From contig JANNDY010000135.1 of assembly GCA_031378345.1 (NCBI GenBank), forward strand, positions 57,694-121,693: a stretch of DNA of 64,000 nt, read 5' to 3'. The stretch comes from Emticicia sp031378345. GTDB lineage: Bacteria; Bacteroidota; Bacteroidia; Cytophagales; Spirosomataceae. Numbering within the stretch: position 1 is the stretch's first letter; every line of letters begins with the position of its first letter. A program made the position numbers and the translations under genes. Shown piece by piece: positions 18,301 through 27,000 of this stretch. The notes under the pieces were generated by a model. The model was not told the DNA's origin. It did no database searches and worked only from the letters and a program-made list of their open reading frames with translations.

Positions 18301-19088
18301 TCAACCGCACCATGTATTATATTTTGCCAATTTTTTCCTATACAATCTTCTTTATTATACCCGAGAATAGCCTTAATGTTTTCACTTATGAAGATTATCT
18401 TCCCTTTTTCATTCACACCTACCACCAATAAAGCCCCTTTATTGACAAAATTATAAGCAAAAAACAAGTTTTCTTTGATATTAACATCAATGATATAAAT
18501 ACCATATAAAAATACAATTGCTACAAAACAACTATTAAAATAAAGTATAAAAAGTTTGGCATCAATGATATCAATAGATAAAAGTATAGCTATAAAGATA
18601 ATCGCAACCAATATATAAGTATAGAAATGTTTGATATTGAAAAAAACATAATAGGACAAAATAACAAACATAGTAAACTCAATCAGATTGACGGAGTTTG
18701 CAGCTGCAGTATAAATATTATAAAATAGCAAAATGCTTAAAGTGCAGAAAAAGCCCACAAATATTTTGTGTAAATTATTTCTTACCTTTTTTACATATTG
18801 ACTCATAATTGCCATACTCACACAAAAAGCCCCCACAATAAGATAATGTAGTAGTTCGCTTTCTTCTCGCACCTTAAAAACGTCCATCATTGCCTCGCTG
18901 GTAGGAAAAAAAATACCTGTAACCAAAAAATACAAACGATATTTATCTGAGTGTTTGGCTAAATCTTTTATGTCATTGATATGCGAATGTGAGTATTTAG
19001 TATAATACCTATTTATCAAAATAAGTGCAGCTATCAAGATAATAGATAGTATTGTGGCAAGAATCCAATTTTGAGAAGCAAAGTTCAT
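15396..19088 (-). CDS. large membrane-bound PAS/GAF sensor histidine kinase, LytS type
   Basis: About seven or eight transmembrane helices fill residues 10-220. Then come several PAS domains (for example GVNEKGKIIFISENIKAILGYN, then SRIARVGGWEFDFGK), a GAF domain around residues 600-760, further PAS domains, and a His_kinase/HATPase module with QMQMNPHFVFNALNSIQSY (phospho-accepting His near 1030) and NAINHGLRYK. It belongs to the LytS/YehU kinases, which pair with LytTR response regulators. No regulator is adjacent; the LytT gene at 37.3 kb has its own kinase, whose C-terminal module is closely related. At 1230 residues it is long for the class. The stop codon overlaps that of the MoxR gene. 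Confidence 0.88.
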   Translation of the reverse strand: MNFASQNWILATILSIILIAALILINRYYTKYSHSHINDIKDLAKHSDKYRLYFLVTGIFFPTSEAMMDVFKVREESELLHYLIVGAFCVSMAIMSQYVKKVRNNLHKIFVGFFCTLSILLFYNIYTAAANSVNLIEFTMFVILSYYVFFNIKHFYTYILVAIIFIAILLSIDIIDAKLFILYFNSCFVAIVFLYGIYIIDVNIKENLFFAYNFVNKGALLVVGVNEKGKIIFISENIKAILGYNKEDCIGKNWQNIIHGAVEIEDVEGLGKKVFLQKIILDNEKYKLIEWREESSHKDLKIKVGKDITESQKAEIELKRTSELLEQTSRIARVGGWEFDFGKQELYYSEITKELFGVMEASSSNRLKILNYFVEGENRNTLIKAFVNCVKLGIPYDCELQIINDKGRKLWIRTKGNAEFINNRTKRVYGTIQDIDEQVKLTQLIKDNEYQYRTLISNISSAAFRCINSEPWTMIFISDAIERISGYAASDFIDNFKRSYSSIIHPADKAFVDTVFKDSVDKGEEYTIEYRLLDIDNNIVWVNEKGKGFIEDNGQSSFLDGVITDITERKNIEAKLAENQAQLIYKSEMLAAIAQITEKLLISTDIEKTLNESFIAIGEAAKADRAYYFENDIKTNIISQKVEWVREYISPQINNQATQKLSFENIYFYTEPLLQNKIFQKTISEVDDKVRERWAKQNILSVLLLPIFIKNNFYGFIGFDDCTNEQLWSDDKLNLLQSLATNIANAIERINNEKIIKESENNFRQLNETIDDVFYLLDVVNDKYIYISPSCKDVLGEPQEFFFSEHSYFQKHIFVEDKHIPAIIENQFITSNSVDVEYRINVADNQIRWISEKAFAIKNNEGKTVRMSGICSDITEKKLAQNEVKQLSLVAEKITNGVLITDPKGNVIWANQALLDMMEITSELLLGKRPRDLFNPGSTEFTEKADIMDNLNYTLEVEVLTNKKNKKWIQINNNAIKDEEGNVVQQIEIIIDITERKKAEIELLIAHQQTNAANKAKAELELRALQMQMNPHFVFNALNSIQSYVMSQDTASANNYLTKFAQLIRLFLDSSRSKFIPLEEEIRLLTLYIELEKIRFDEKFDFEIVLDKKVSKYFEIPTMILQPFVENAINHGLRYKKEKGLLSIKFTMESNYLKCKIEDNGVGRKKAEEIKVKSNKGYQSQGLKITAERLMTYNKINEANIEFSVNDLVQNSTNQNDEVGTLIEIKFPEN

Positions 19089-19189
19089 TTTTAATATCGG
19101 GCAGAATACAAAGCAATTTATAGATTAATTTTTGTTTTTTACTTTCTGACTCCTCTCTTTATTGTAATCTATAAAAATCACAATAAATC

Positions 19190-19221
19190 TTTGCTTTTCT
19201 CGTTTTAAAATAGTTATTTTG
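19190..19221 (+). promoter_or_regulatory. candidate promoter of rpoB
   Basis: TTTG (19190-19193) and TATTTTG (19215-19221) are 21 bases apart, close to the Bacteroidota -33/-7 arrangement. This would give an untranslated leader of about 230 bases. The rest of the 19089-19457 gap holds the tandem-repeat hairpin at 19343-19422 and a moderately GC-rich stretch near 19265-19315, with no ORF I trust. Confidence 0.4.
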
Positions 19222-19342
19222 CACCTCGTTATAAATACCCCTTAAAAATACGCTTTTCATTAAAGGATATTCGTCCGATACACTTCTGTTTCCGTAGGGC
19301 AGCTGAACAGGGTCGATTATTTGCTTCACTACGATATAATTT

Positions 19343-19422
19343 GCTTTTAGCAATTAGCATTTAGCCATTAGCTTGATTTACTTTAAAAAAAGCTAAAAGC
19401 CAACAGCTAACAGCTAACAGCC
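19343..19422. repeat. inverted tandem TTAGC/GCTAA repeats in the rpoB leader
   Basis: The left arm (19343-19372) repeats TTAGCA/TTAGCC. The right arm (19392-19422) repeats AACAGCT and GCTAAAAGCC. The arms are partly complementary and end 36 bases before the rpoB start codon. Confidence 0.55.
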
Positions 19423-19457
19423 ACTAAAAGATTTTTCACTTTAAAACTTTTCAAAAC

Positions 19458-22400
19458 TTGAATCTGACAGAAACCGGTAGAAAAAGTTTCGCAACGATTA
19501 AAGCAGTCGTTGATTATCCAGACTTTTTGGATATTCAGGTAACCTCATTTCAGGATTTTTTCCAAATTGAGACTCCTGCCGAAAGCCGTAAAATGGAAGG
19601 GCTTTACAATGTATTTGCCGAAAACTTCCCCATCGCCGATTCGCGTGAAAACTACGTATTAGAGTTCGTTGATTACACCATCGACCCACCAAAATACTCA
19701 GTAGATGAGTGTATTGACCGTGGACTAACCTACGCTGTGCCTTTAAAAGCAAAGCTACGTTTGATATGTAACGACTCCGACAACGAAGATTTCGAAACAA
19801 TCGAGCAAGAAGTATTTTTGGGCAACATTCCTTACATGAATGGACGCGGTTCGTTCGTAATCAATGGTGCCGAGCGTGTAATTGTGTCGCAATTGCACCG
19901 TTCGCCAGGTGTGTTCTTCTCAATGAGCAAGCACACAAATGGTACAAAATTATACTCTGCAAGAGTTATTCCGATGAAAGGTTCATGGATTGAATTCTCG
20001 ACTGACGTAAACAACGTCATGTATGCCTACATCGACCGTAAGAAAAAGTTTCCTGTAACAACTCTTTTGCGTGCCATTGGTTTTGGGTCTGACAAAGACA
20101 TCTTAAACCTTTTTGGTTTGTCAGAAGAAATTCCAGGAACAAAAGAAGCCTTGAAAAAAGCAATCGGTCGTCGTTTGGCGGCACGTGTGCTTCGTACATG
20201 GACAGAAGACTTCGTAGATGAAGATACTGGTGAGGTAGTTTCTATCGACCGTAACGAAGTAATATTGGAGCGTGACTCGGTAATTTCGGAAGACGATATT
20301 GATACTATTCTGAACACAGAACAGAAATCAATCATTCTTCATAAAGAAGATGCCAACGTTTCAGAATTCAACATTATATATAATACGTTACAGCGTGATA
20401 GCTCAAACTCTGAAAAAGAGGCGGTTGAGCAAATCTATCGCCAGTTGCGTAACACCGAAGCACCTGACGAAGCAACAGCCCGTGAGATTATTCAAGGATT
20501 GTTCTTCTCCGAAAAACGTTATGATTTAGGAGAAGTTGGTCGCTACCGAGTCAATACAAAATTGAGTTTGACTACACCTCTCGAAACTGGTGTATTGACA
20601 ACACAAGATATTGTCGAAATCGTTAAGTTTTTGATTCAATTGATTAACTCGAAAGCAGTTGTTGATGATATTGACCACTTATCGAATCGTCGTGTACGTA
20701 CCGTAGGAGAGCAACTTTACTCACAATTTGGTGTAGGTTTGGCTCGTATGGCTCGTACAATCAAAGAGCGTATGAATGTTCGTGATAACGAAGATTTCAA
20801 ACCAGTTGATTTGATTAATGCAAGAACTTTGTCTTCTGTTATCAATTCATTCTTTGGTACAAACCAGCTTTCACAGTTCATGGACCAAACCAATCCATTG
20901 GCCGAAATTACGCACAAGCGTCGTTTGTCAGCTCTTGGACCAGGGGGACTAAGTCGTGAGCGTGCAGGTTTCGAGGTTCGTGACGTTCACTATACGCACT
21001 ACGGTCGTTTGTGTACCATCGAAACTCCTGAGGGACCAAATATCGGTTTGATTTCGTCGCTTTGTACATTTGCCAAAATCAATGGTATGGGTTTCATCGA
21101 AACTCCTTACGTTAAGATTGAAAATGGTAAATTGACAAAAGAATTAATTTACTTAACTGCTGAAGAGGAAGATGGCAAGAATATCGCCATGGCAACTCCA
21201 CACGTTGATGCAGACGGAAATTTCTTGGTGGATACATTGAAATGTCGTTACGAAGGTGATTTCCCGATGAAAGCTCCAGAATCAATTGATTTCATGGACG
21301 TTGCTTCCAACCAAATCGTTTCGGTAGCAGCTTCAATGATTCCATTTATTGAACATGATGATGCCAACCGTGCCTTGATGGGTTCAAACATGCAACGTCA
21401 GGCTGTGCCTTTATTGCGTCCAGAAGCTCCAATCGTAGGTACAGGTTTGGAAGGTCGTTTGGCTCGTGATTCACGTACTTTGGTAGTTGCAGAATCTGAC
21501 GGAGTAATTGAATATGTTGATGCAAACGTTATCAGAGTTCGCTATAATTGGACTGCTGACCAAACTTTGGTAAGTTTTGATTCAAACCTTACTTCTTACG
21601 AACTAATCAAACACCGCCGTACGAACCAAGATACTTGTATCAACCTTCGCCCGATAGTTTTGAAAGGTCAGGAAGTGAAAAAAGGTCAAATCTTGGTAGA
21701 AGGATATGCAACACAAGGCGGAGAATTAGCACTTGGACGTAACCTTATGGTTGCCTTCATGCCTTGGCAAGGATATAATTTTGAAGATGCAATTGTAATT
21801 TCGGAAAGAGTTGTTCGTGAAGATATTTTCACATCAATTCACATCGAAGAATATGAACTTGAAGTACGTGATACAAAGCGTGGTGAAGAAGAATTAACAG
21901 CTGAGATTCCAAACGTTTCGGAAGAAACTGTTAAGAACCTTGACGAAAATGGTATTGTTCGCACAGGTACACGTGTAAAAGAGGGTGATATTTTGATTGG
22001 TAAGATTACGCCAAAAGGAGAATCAGACCCAACGCCAGAAGAGAAATTACTCCGTGCAATCTTTGGTGATAAAGCAGGTGATGTAAAAGATGCATCGAAA
22101 AAAGCTCCGCCATCAATGGACGGTGTAATTATTGATACAAAATTATTTTCTCGCCCAACCAAAGAAGAACGCTCGAAGCACAAAGAAGAACTAAAAGTGT
22201 TAATGAAAAAACACGGAAGAGGTCTTTTGGAATTGCGTGAGTTGATGCTTGATAAAATGACTGAACTTCTTGATGGCAAAACATCAGTAGGAGTAAAACA
22301 TAAATTTGGTGATGAATTGATTTCGAAAGGAGTTAAATTCAATCGTGCAAATATCACTAATAATTTGTTCCCAGATAAGAATAATTATGTTGATGAAAGT

Positions 22401-23315
22401 CAATATAACGTACCAGAAGAAGTAAACCTTTTGGGAGATATTATTCTTGACGGTTGGACAGAAGATACTGCCTTCAATAAATTGATTGTGGCTCTTTGCA
22501 AAAATTTCTTGGCTCGTCGTGGCGAAGTAATCGGTCGTTTCAAACGTGAGCGTTTTGTATTAGAGGTTGGTGATGAGTTGCCAGCAGGTATCGTGAAATT
22601 AGCCAAAGTTTATATCGCCAAAAAACGTAAGTTGAAAGTAGGTGATAAAATGGCTGGTCGTCACGGAAACAAGGGAGTTGTTGCACGTATTGTTCGTGAC
22701 GAAGACATGCCATTTACGGCAGAAGGTCAGCCAATGGATATCGTGTTGAACCCACTCGGTGTACCTTCACGTATGAATATCGGTCAGCTTTATGAAGTTG
22801 TATTAGGTCTTGCGGGTAGAAAATTAGGACGTAAATATGCTACGCCAATCTTTGATGGTGCTACTGAAGAAGAAGTATCAGCCGAGTTAGCAGAAGCAGG
22901 TTTGCCACCTTATGGTCGTTCGCAACTATATAATGGTTTAACTGGCGAGCCTTTCGACCAAAAAGTAACCGTAGGTATCATGTATATGATGAAACTTGGT
23001 CACTTGGTTGATGATAAAATGCACGCCCGTTCAATTGGACCATACTCACTGATTACGCAACAACCATTAGGTGGAAAAGCTCAATTTGGTGGTCAGCGTT
23101 TTGGAGAGATGGAGGTGTGGGCATTAGAAGCATTTGGTGCATCACATATCTTGCAAGAAATCTTAACTGTAAAATCAGATGATGTAATAGGCCGTGCAAA
23201 AGCCTACGAAGCCATCGTAAAAGGAGAGAATTTGCCAAAACCAAATATCCCAGAATCATTCAATGTATTGGTTCACGAGCTTCGTGGATTAGCATTGGAG
23301 ATTACTTTACAGTAA
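19458..23315 (+). CDS. rpoB: DNA-directed RNA polymerase subunit beta
   Basis: Full-length beta subunit, 1285 residues. Recognisable parts include DYPDFLDIQVTSFQDF at the N-terminus, NGRGSFVINGAERVIVSQLHRSPG (lobe), the rifampicin-region segment around FFGTNQLSQFMDQTNPLAEITHKRRLSALGPGG, and near the C-terminus KVGDKMAGRHGNKGVV and GQRFGEMEVWALEAFGA. The start is TTG at 19458: no in-frame ATG occurs before codon 46, which lies well inside conserved sequence. It is not preceded by rplL/rplJ as in most bacteria, and is separated from rpoC by a toxin-antitoxin pair. Confidence 0.98.
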   Translation: MNLTETGRKSFATIKAVVDYPDFLDIQVTSFQDFFQIETPAESRKMEGLYNVFAENFPIADSRENYVLEFVDYTIDPPKYSVDECIDRGLTYAVPLKAKLRLICNDSDNEDFETIEQEVFLGNIPYMNGRGSFVINGAERVIVSQLHRSPGVFFSMSKHTNGTKLYSARVIPMKGSWIEFSTDVNNVMYAYIDRKKKFPVTTLLRAIGFGSDKDILNLFGLSEEIPGTKEALKKAIGRRLAARVLRTWTEDFVDEDTGEVVSIDRNEVILERDSVISEDDIDTILNTEQKSIILHKEDANVSEFNIIYNTLQRDSSNSEKEAVEQIYRQLRNTEAPDEATAREIIQGLFFSEKRYDLGEVGRYRVNTKLSLTTPLETGVLTTQDIVEIVKFLIQLINSKAVVDDIDHLSNRRVRTVGEQLYSQFGVGLARMARTIKERMNVRDNEDFKPVDLINARTLSSVINSFFGTNQLSQFMDQTNPLAEITHKRRLSALGPGGLSRERAGFEVRDVHYTHYGRLCTIETPEGPNIGLISSLCTFAKINGMGFIETPYVKIENGKLTKELIYLTAEEEDGKNIAMATPHVDADGNFLVDTLKCRYEGDFPMKAPESIDFMDVASNQIVSVAASMIPFIEHDDANRALMGSNMQRQAVPLLRPEAPIVGTGLEGRLARDSRTLVVAESDGVIEYVDANVIRVRYNWTADQTLVSFDSNLTSYELIKHRRTNQDTCINLRPIVLKGQEVKKGQILVEGYATQGGELALGRNLMVAFMPWQGYNFEDAIVISERVVREDIFTSIHIEEYELEVRDTKRGEEELTAEIPNVSEETVKNLDENGIVRTGTRVKEGDILIGKITPKGESDPTPEEKLLRAIFGDKAGDVKDASKKAPPSMDGVIIDTKLFSRPTKEERSKHKEELKVLMKKHGRGLLELRELMLDKMTELLDGKTSVGVKHKFGDELISKGVKFNRANITNNLFPDKNNYVDESQYNVPEEVNLLGDIILDGWTEDTAFNKLIVALCKNFLARRGEVIGRFKRERFVLEVGDELPAGIVKLAKVYIAKKRKLKVGDKMAGRHGNKGVVARIVRDEDMPFTAEGQPMDIVLNPLGVPSRMNIGQLYEVVLGLAGRKLGRKYATPIFDGATEEEVSAELAEAGLPPYGRSQLYNGLTGEPFDQKVTVGIMYMMKLGHLVDDKMHARSIGPYSLITQQPLGGKAQFGGQRFGEMEVWALEAFGASHILQEILTVKSDDVIGRAKAYEAIVKGENLPKPNIPESFNVLVHELRGLALEITLQ

Positions 23316-23327
23316 AATATTGTTATA

Positions 23328-23365
23328 GGAATAGGTTAAAAACCTTGACCTTTTCCTTGTTTTTT
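23328..23365 (+). terminator. weak hairpin with T-run after rpoB
   Basis: AGGTT (23333-23337) pairs with AACCT (23341-23345), extended imperfectly by GGAA/TTCC, and a TTGTTTTTT tail follows. It resembles a terminator or attenuator in a place where rpoB-rpoC read-through would be expected. Confidence 0.35.
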
Positions 23366-23394
23366 GATGATAACATTAAAACTTTTCTCAGAAA

Positions 23395-23628
23395 ATGGCA
23401 AATTCACTTTCTCCAGCGATGCAAACATCTAAAATAGAAATTTTAGAATGGCTTGCAAATGAACAAGATGAAAGCTTTGTTCAGAATATCGTTTATATTG
23501 TCAAAAACCATAGTTCGTGGGAAGATGAAATTCTTAAATCCATTGAAAGAGGTAAAAAAGACATTGCTGAAGGCAGAGTAACTTCAATAGAAGATGCAAG
23601 AAAATTAGCAAAAACTTGGGGAAGATGA
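23395..23628 (+). CDS. antitoxin-like protein between rpoB and rpoC
   Basis: A 77-residue acidic/basic protein with MQTSKIEILEWLANEQDESF at its start and SIERGKKDIAEGRVTSIEDARKLAKTWGR at its end. This is the pattern of antitoxins found in front of RelE/ParE toxins in Bacteroidota. The true start may be the ATG at 23419 (MQTSK...). It overlaps the toxin frame (toxin ATG at 23625), the usual coupling for such pairs. It lies 79 bases after rpoB in the same direction. Confidence 0.75.
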   Translation: MANSLSPAMQTSKIEILEWLANEQDESFVQNIVYIVKNHSSWEDEILKSIERGKKDIAEGRVTSIEDARKLAKTWGR

Positions 23629-23939
23629 AAGTAGATTTTTCAGATGAAGCAATTATAATACTCGAAGAAATTCACGAAAATTTAAGAGTTTTTAGGGGCT
23701 TAAAGTTTGCAGATGGGGTGGTAGATAAAATTTTCGATAAAACACAATTATTAGTAGGGTTTCCAGAAATGGGAACAATCGAACAAAATAAAGGTTACAA
23801 AACATTAAAAGTTCGATTCCTAATTGAAGGTTTTTACAAAATATTTCATCAAATTGATGCAAATAGAGGCATAATTGAAGTAATCTCAGTCTTCGATACT
23901 CGACAAGACCCAAGCAAAATGTTATCAAAAGAAGAGTAA
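23625..23939 (+). CDS. RelE/ParE-family toxin between rpoB and rpoC
   Basis: A 104-residue protein starting MKVDFSDEAIIILEEIHENL and ending in the fold's last strands (YKIFHQIDANRGIIEVISVFDTRQDPSKM). These features place it in the RelE/ParE superfamily, whose members inhibit translation or gyrase. The VFDTRQDP ending is typical of Bacteroidota ParE-like toxins. The ATG at 23625 overlaps the antitoxin stop codon; a TTG at 23616 also opens the frame. It ends 61 bases before rpoC, so any transcript from rpoB into rpoC must pass through it. Confidence 0.78.
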   Translation: MKVDFSDEAIIILEEIHENLRVFRGLKFADGVVDKIFDKTQLLVGFPEMGTIEQNKGYKTLKVRFLIEGFYKIFHQIDANRGIIEVISVFDTRQDPSKMLSKEE

Positions 23940-24000
23940 GATCAAAGTATTAAAAATAGAAAAATTAACAGTTTTCTGACACATTTTAAAAGCATATAAA

Positions 24001-27000
24001 ATGTCTTTAAAGAAAAATAAAAAACTAAATAGTGACTTCCAGAGCATTACCATTAGTTTGGCTTCACCAGAGTCAATCTTGGAAAGCTCTTATGGCGAAG
24101 TTACACAACCCGAAACTATCAACTATCGTACTTACAAACCCGAAATGGGCGGTTTGTTTTGCGAGCGTATTTTCGGACCAGTGAAAGACTGGGAATGTCA
24201 TTGTGGAAAATACAAACGTATTCGTTACAAAGGTATTATCTGCGACCGTTGTGGCGTAGAAGTTACTGAGAAAAAAGTTCGTCGTGAACGCATGGGACAC
24301 ATCGAATTGGTTGTGCCTGTTGCTCACATTTGGTATTTCCGTAGTTTGCCAAACAAAATTGGTTACTTAGTCGGAATGTCATCGAAGAAACTCGACCAAA
24401 TTATTTATTACGAGCGGTACGTAGTTATCCAGCCCGGTCCAAAAGGTGATGATGGAGTTGCAAAAAACGACTTCTTGACCGAAGAAGAATATTTGGACAT
24501 CATGGACAAATTGCCACGTGATAACCAAATGCTCGACGATAAAGACCCTAATAAATTTATCGCCAAAATGGGTGCAGAGGCATTAGAAATGATGCTTTCC
24601 CGCCTTGACTTAGACCAGTTGTCATACGATTTACGCCACTCTGCCGCTACCGATACTTCACAACAACGCAAGGCTGATGCCTTGAAGCGTTTGAAAATCG
24701 TTGAGGCTTTGCGTGATGCAAACACTCGTATCGAAAACAAACCAGAGTGGATGATTATTCGCATGGTGCCAGTTATTCCACCAGAATTGCGTCCGCTTGT
24801 GCCTTTGGATGGCGGTCGTTTCGCAACTTCTGACTTGAATGATCTTTACCGTCGTGTGATTATTCGTAACAACCGTTTAAAGCGTTTGTTAGAAATCAAA
24901 GCTCCTGAAGTAATCTTACGTAATGAAAAACGTATGTTGCAAGAAGCCGTTGATTCACTTTTTGATAACTCACGTAAAGTAAACGCCGTTCGTTCGGAAG
25001 GTAATCGTGCCTTGAAATCACTTTCAGATATGTTGAAAGGAAAGCAAGGTCGCTTCCGTCAAAACTTACTTGGAAAGCGTGTTGATTATTCAGGTCGTTC
25101 GGTAATTGTTGTTGGACCAGAATTGAAATTGCACGAGTGTGGTTTACCAAAAGATATGGCAGCCGAACTTTTCAAACCGTTCATTATCAGAAAGTTAATT
25201 GAGCGTGGAATCGTTAAGACTGTAAAATCTGCCAAGAAAATAGTTGATAGAAAAGATGCCGTAGTTTGGGATATTTTGGAAAACGTTTTGAAAGGACACC
25301 CTGTTCTTCTAAACCGTGCTCCTACGCTCCACAGACTTGGTATCCAGGCTTTCCAACCAAAATTAGTGGAAGGAAAAGCAATCCAATTGCACCCACTCGT
25401 TTGTACAGCCTTCAACGCTGACTTTGACGGTGACCAGATGGCCGTTCACGTACCACTTGGTCAGGAAGCAATCATGGAAGCTTCGGTTTTGATGTTGGCT
25501 TCGCACAATATCTTGAATCCTGCCAATGGAGCTCCAATCACTGTACCTTCTCAGGACATGGTTTTGGGTCTTTATTTTGTTACAAAAGGGCGTAAATCGA
25601 CACCTACTAACAAAGAACCAGGCGAAGGAATCACATTCTATTCGGCAGAAGAAGTAATCATTGGTATTAATGAAGGTGCTGTTTCAAAACACGCCCACAT
25701 CAAATGTCGTGTAAAAGTAAAAGACGAAAACGGACAATTAGTTTATAAAGTAGTTGATACAGTTGCAGGTCGTATTTTGTTTAATCAATGCGTACCAGAA
25801 GAAGTAGGTTATTTGGACGAATTATTGACCAAGAAAAGACTTCAACAACTCATCGGACTTGTATTCAAAGAATCAGGTTATGCCCGTACTGCTAAATTCT
25901 TAGATGATATCAAAGAATTAGGTTACCAAACAGCCTTCAAAGGTGGTTTATCTATTGGTTTGGACAACATTATTGTTCCTCCCGAAAAAGTAAAATTGGT
26001 ACAAGATGCGAAGAAAGAAGTAGAAGAGGTTCAGAATAATTATATGTTTGGTATCATTACTGAGCGTGAGCGTTATAACCAAATCATTGATATTTGGGGT
26101 CGTGTAAATAGCAATATGCGTGGAATTCTTTTGAAACAATTAGAAGAAGACCAAGCTGGTTTCAACCCAATCTACATGATGATGCACTCTGGAGCTCGTG
26201 GTTCGCAAGAACAAGTGCGTCAGTTGGGTGGAATGAGAGGATTGATGGCGAAACCACAGAAGAACATTCAAGGTTCGGTTGGAGAAATTATCGAAAACCC
26301 AATTTTGTCTAACTTCAAAGAAGGTTTGGACGTACTCGAATACTTTATCTCAACTCACGGTGCTCGTAAAGGTCTTGCCGATACAGCCTTGAAAACTGCC
26401 GATGCGGGTTACTTAACTCGTCGTTTGCATGATGTTGCTCAAGACGTAGTTGTGAATGAAATAGATTGCGGAACTTTACGTGGAATTCAGGTTTCAGCTT
26501 TGAAAGACAACGAAGACATCGTTGAACCACTTTCTGAGCGTATTTTGGGACGTACTTCGGTTTATGACTTGATAGACCCATTGACAAAGAAACTTATCGT
26601 AAAAGCTGGCGAAGAAATCACGGAAGAAATTGCCGCTGAAATTGACGAAACTTCTATCGAAACTGTGGAAATTCGCTCGGCATTGACTTGCGAAACTCAA
26701 ACGGGTGTTTGTGCAAAATGTTATGGACGTAACTTGGCAACAGGTAGAATGGCTGATGGTGGAGAAGCAGTTGGTGTAATTGCCTCACAATCAATCGGTG
26801 AGCCAGGAACACAGCTTACACTTCGTACATTCCACACGGGTGGTACTGCCCAAAACGTTGCTTCGGAAGCAAACGTGAAGGCAAAATTTGCAGGAACTAT
26901 CCAATTAGAAGAAGTTCGTACCGTACAGTCGGCTGACCGTGATGGTAATGAAATTACAACTGTATTGGGTCGTCGTGGTGAAATTCGTATCATCGAAACA

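Noticed and set aside
19159..19353. 64-codon minus-strand frame in the rpoB leader
   Set aside because: No motif, and it covers the candidate promoter region; composition looks non-coding.
24896..25415. minus-strand frames opposite rpoC
   Set aside because: rpoB and rpoC are conserved throughout; opposite-strand frames arise from their codon use.
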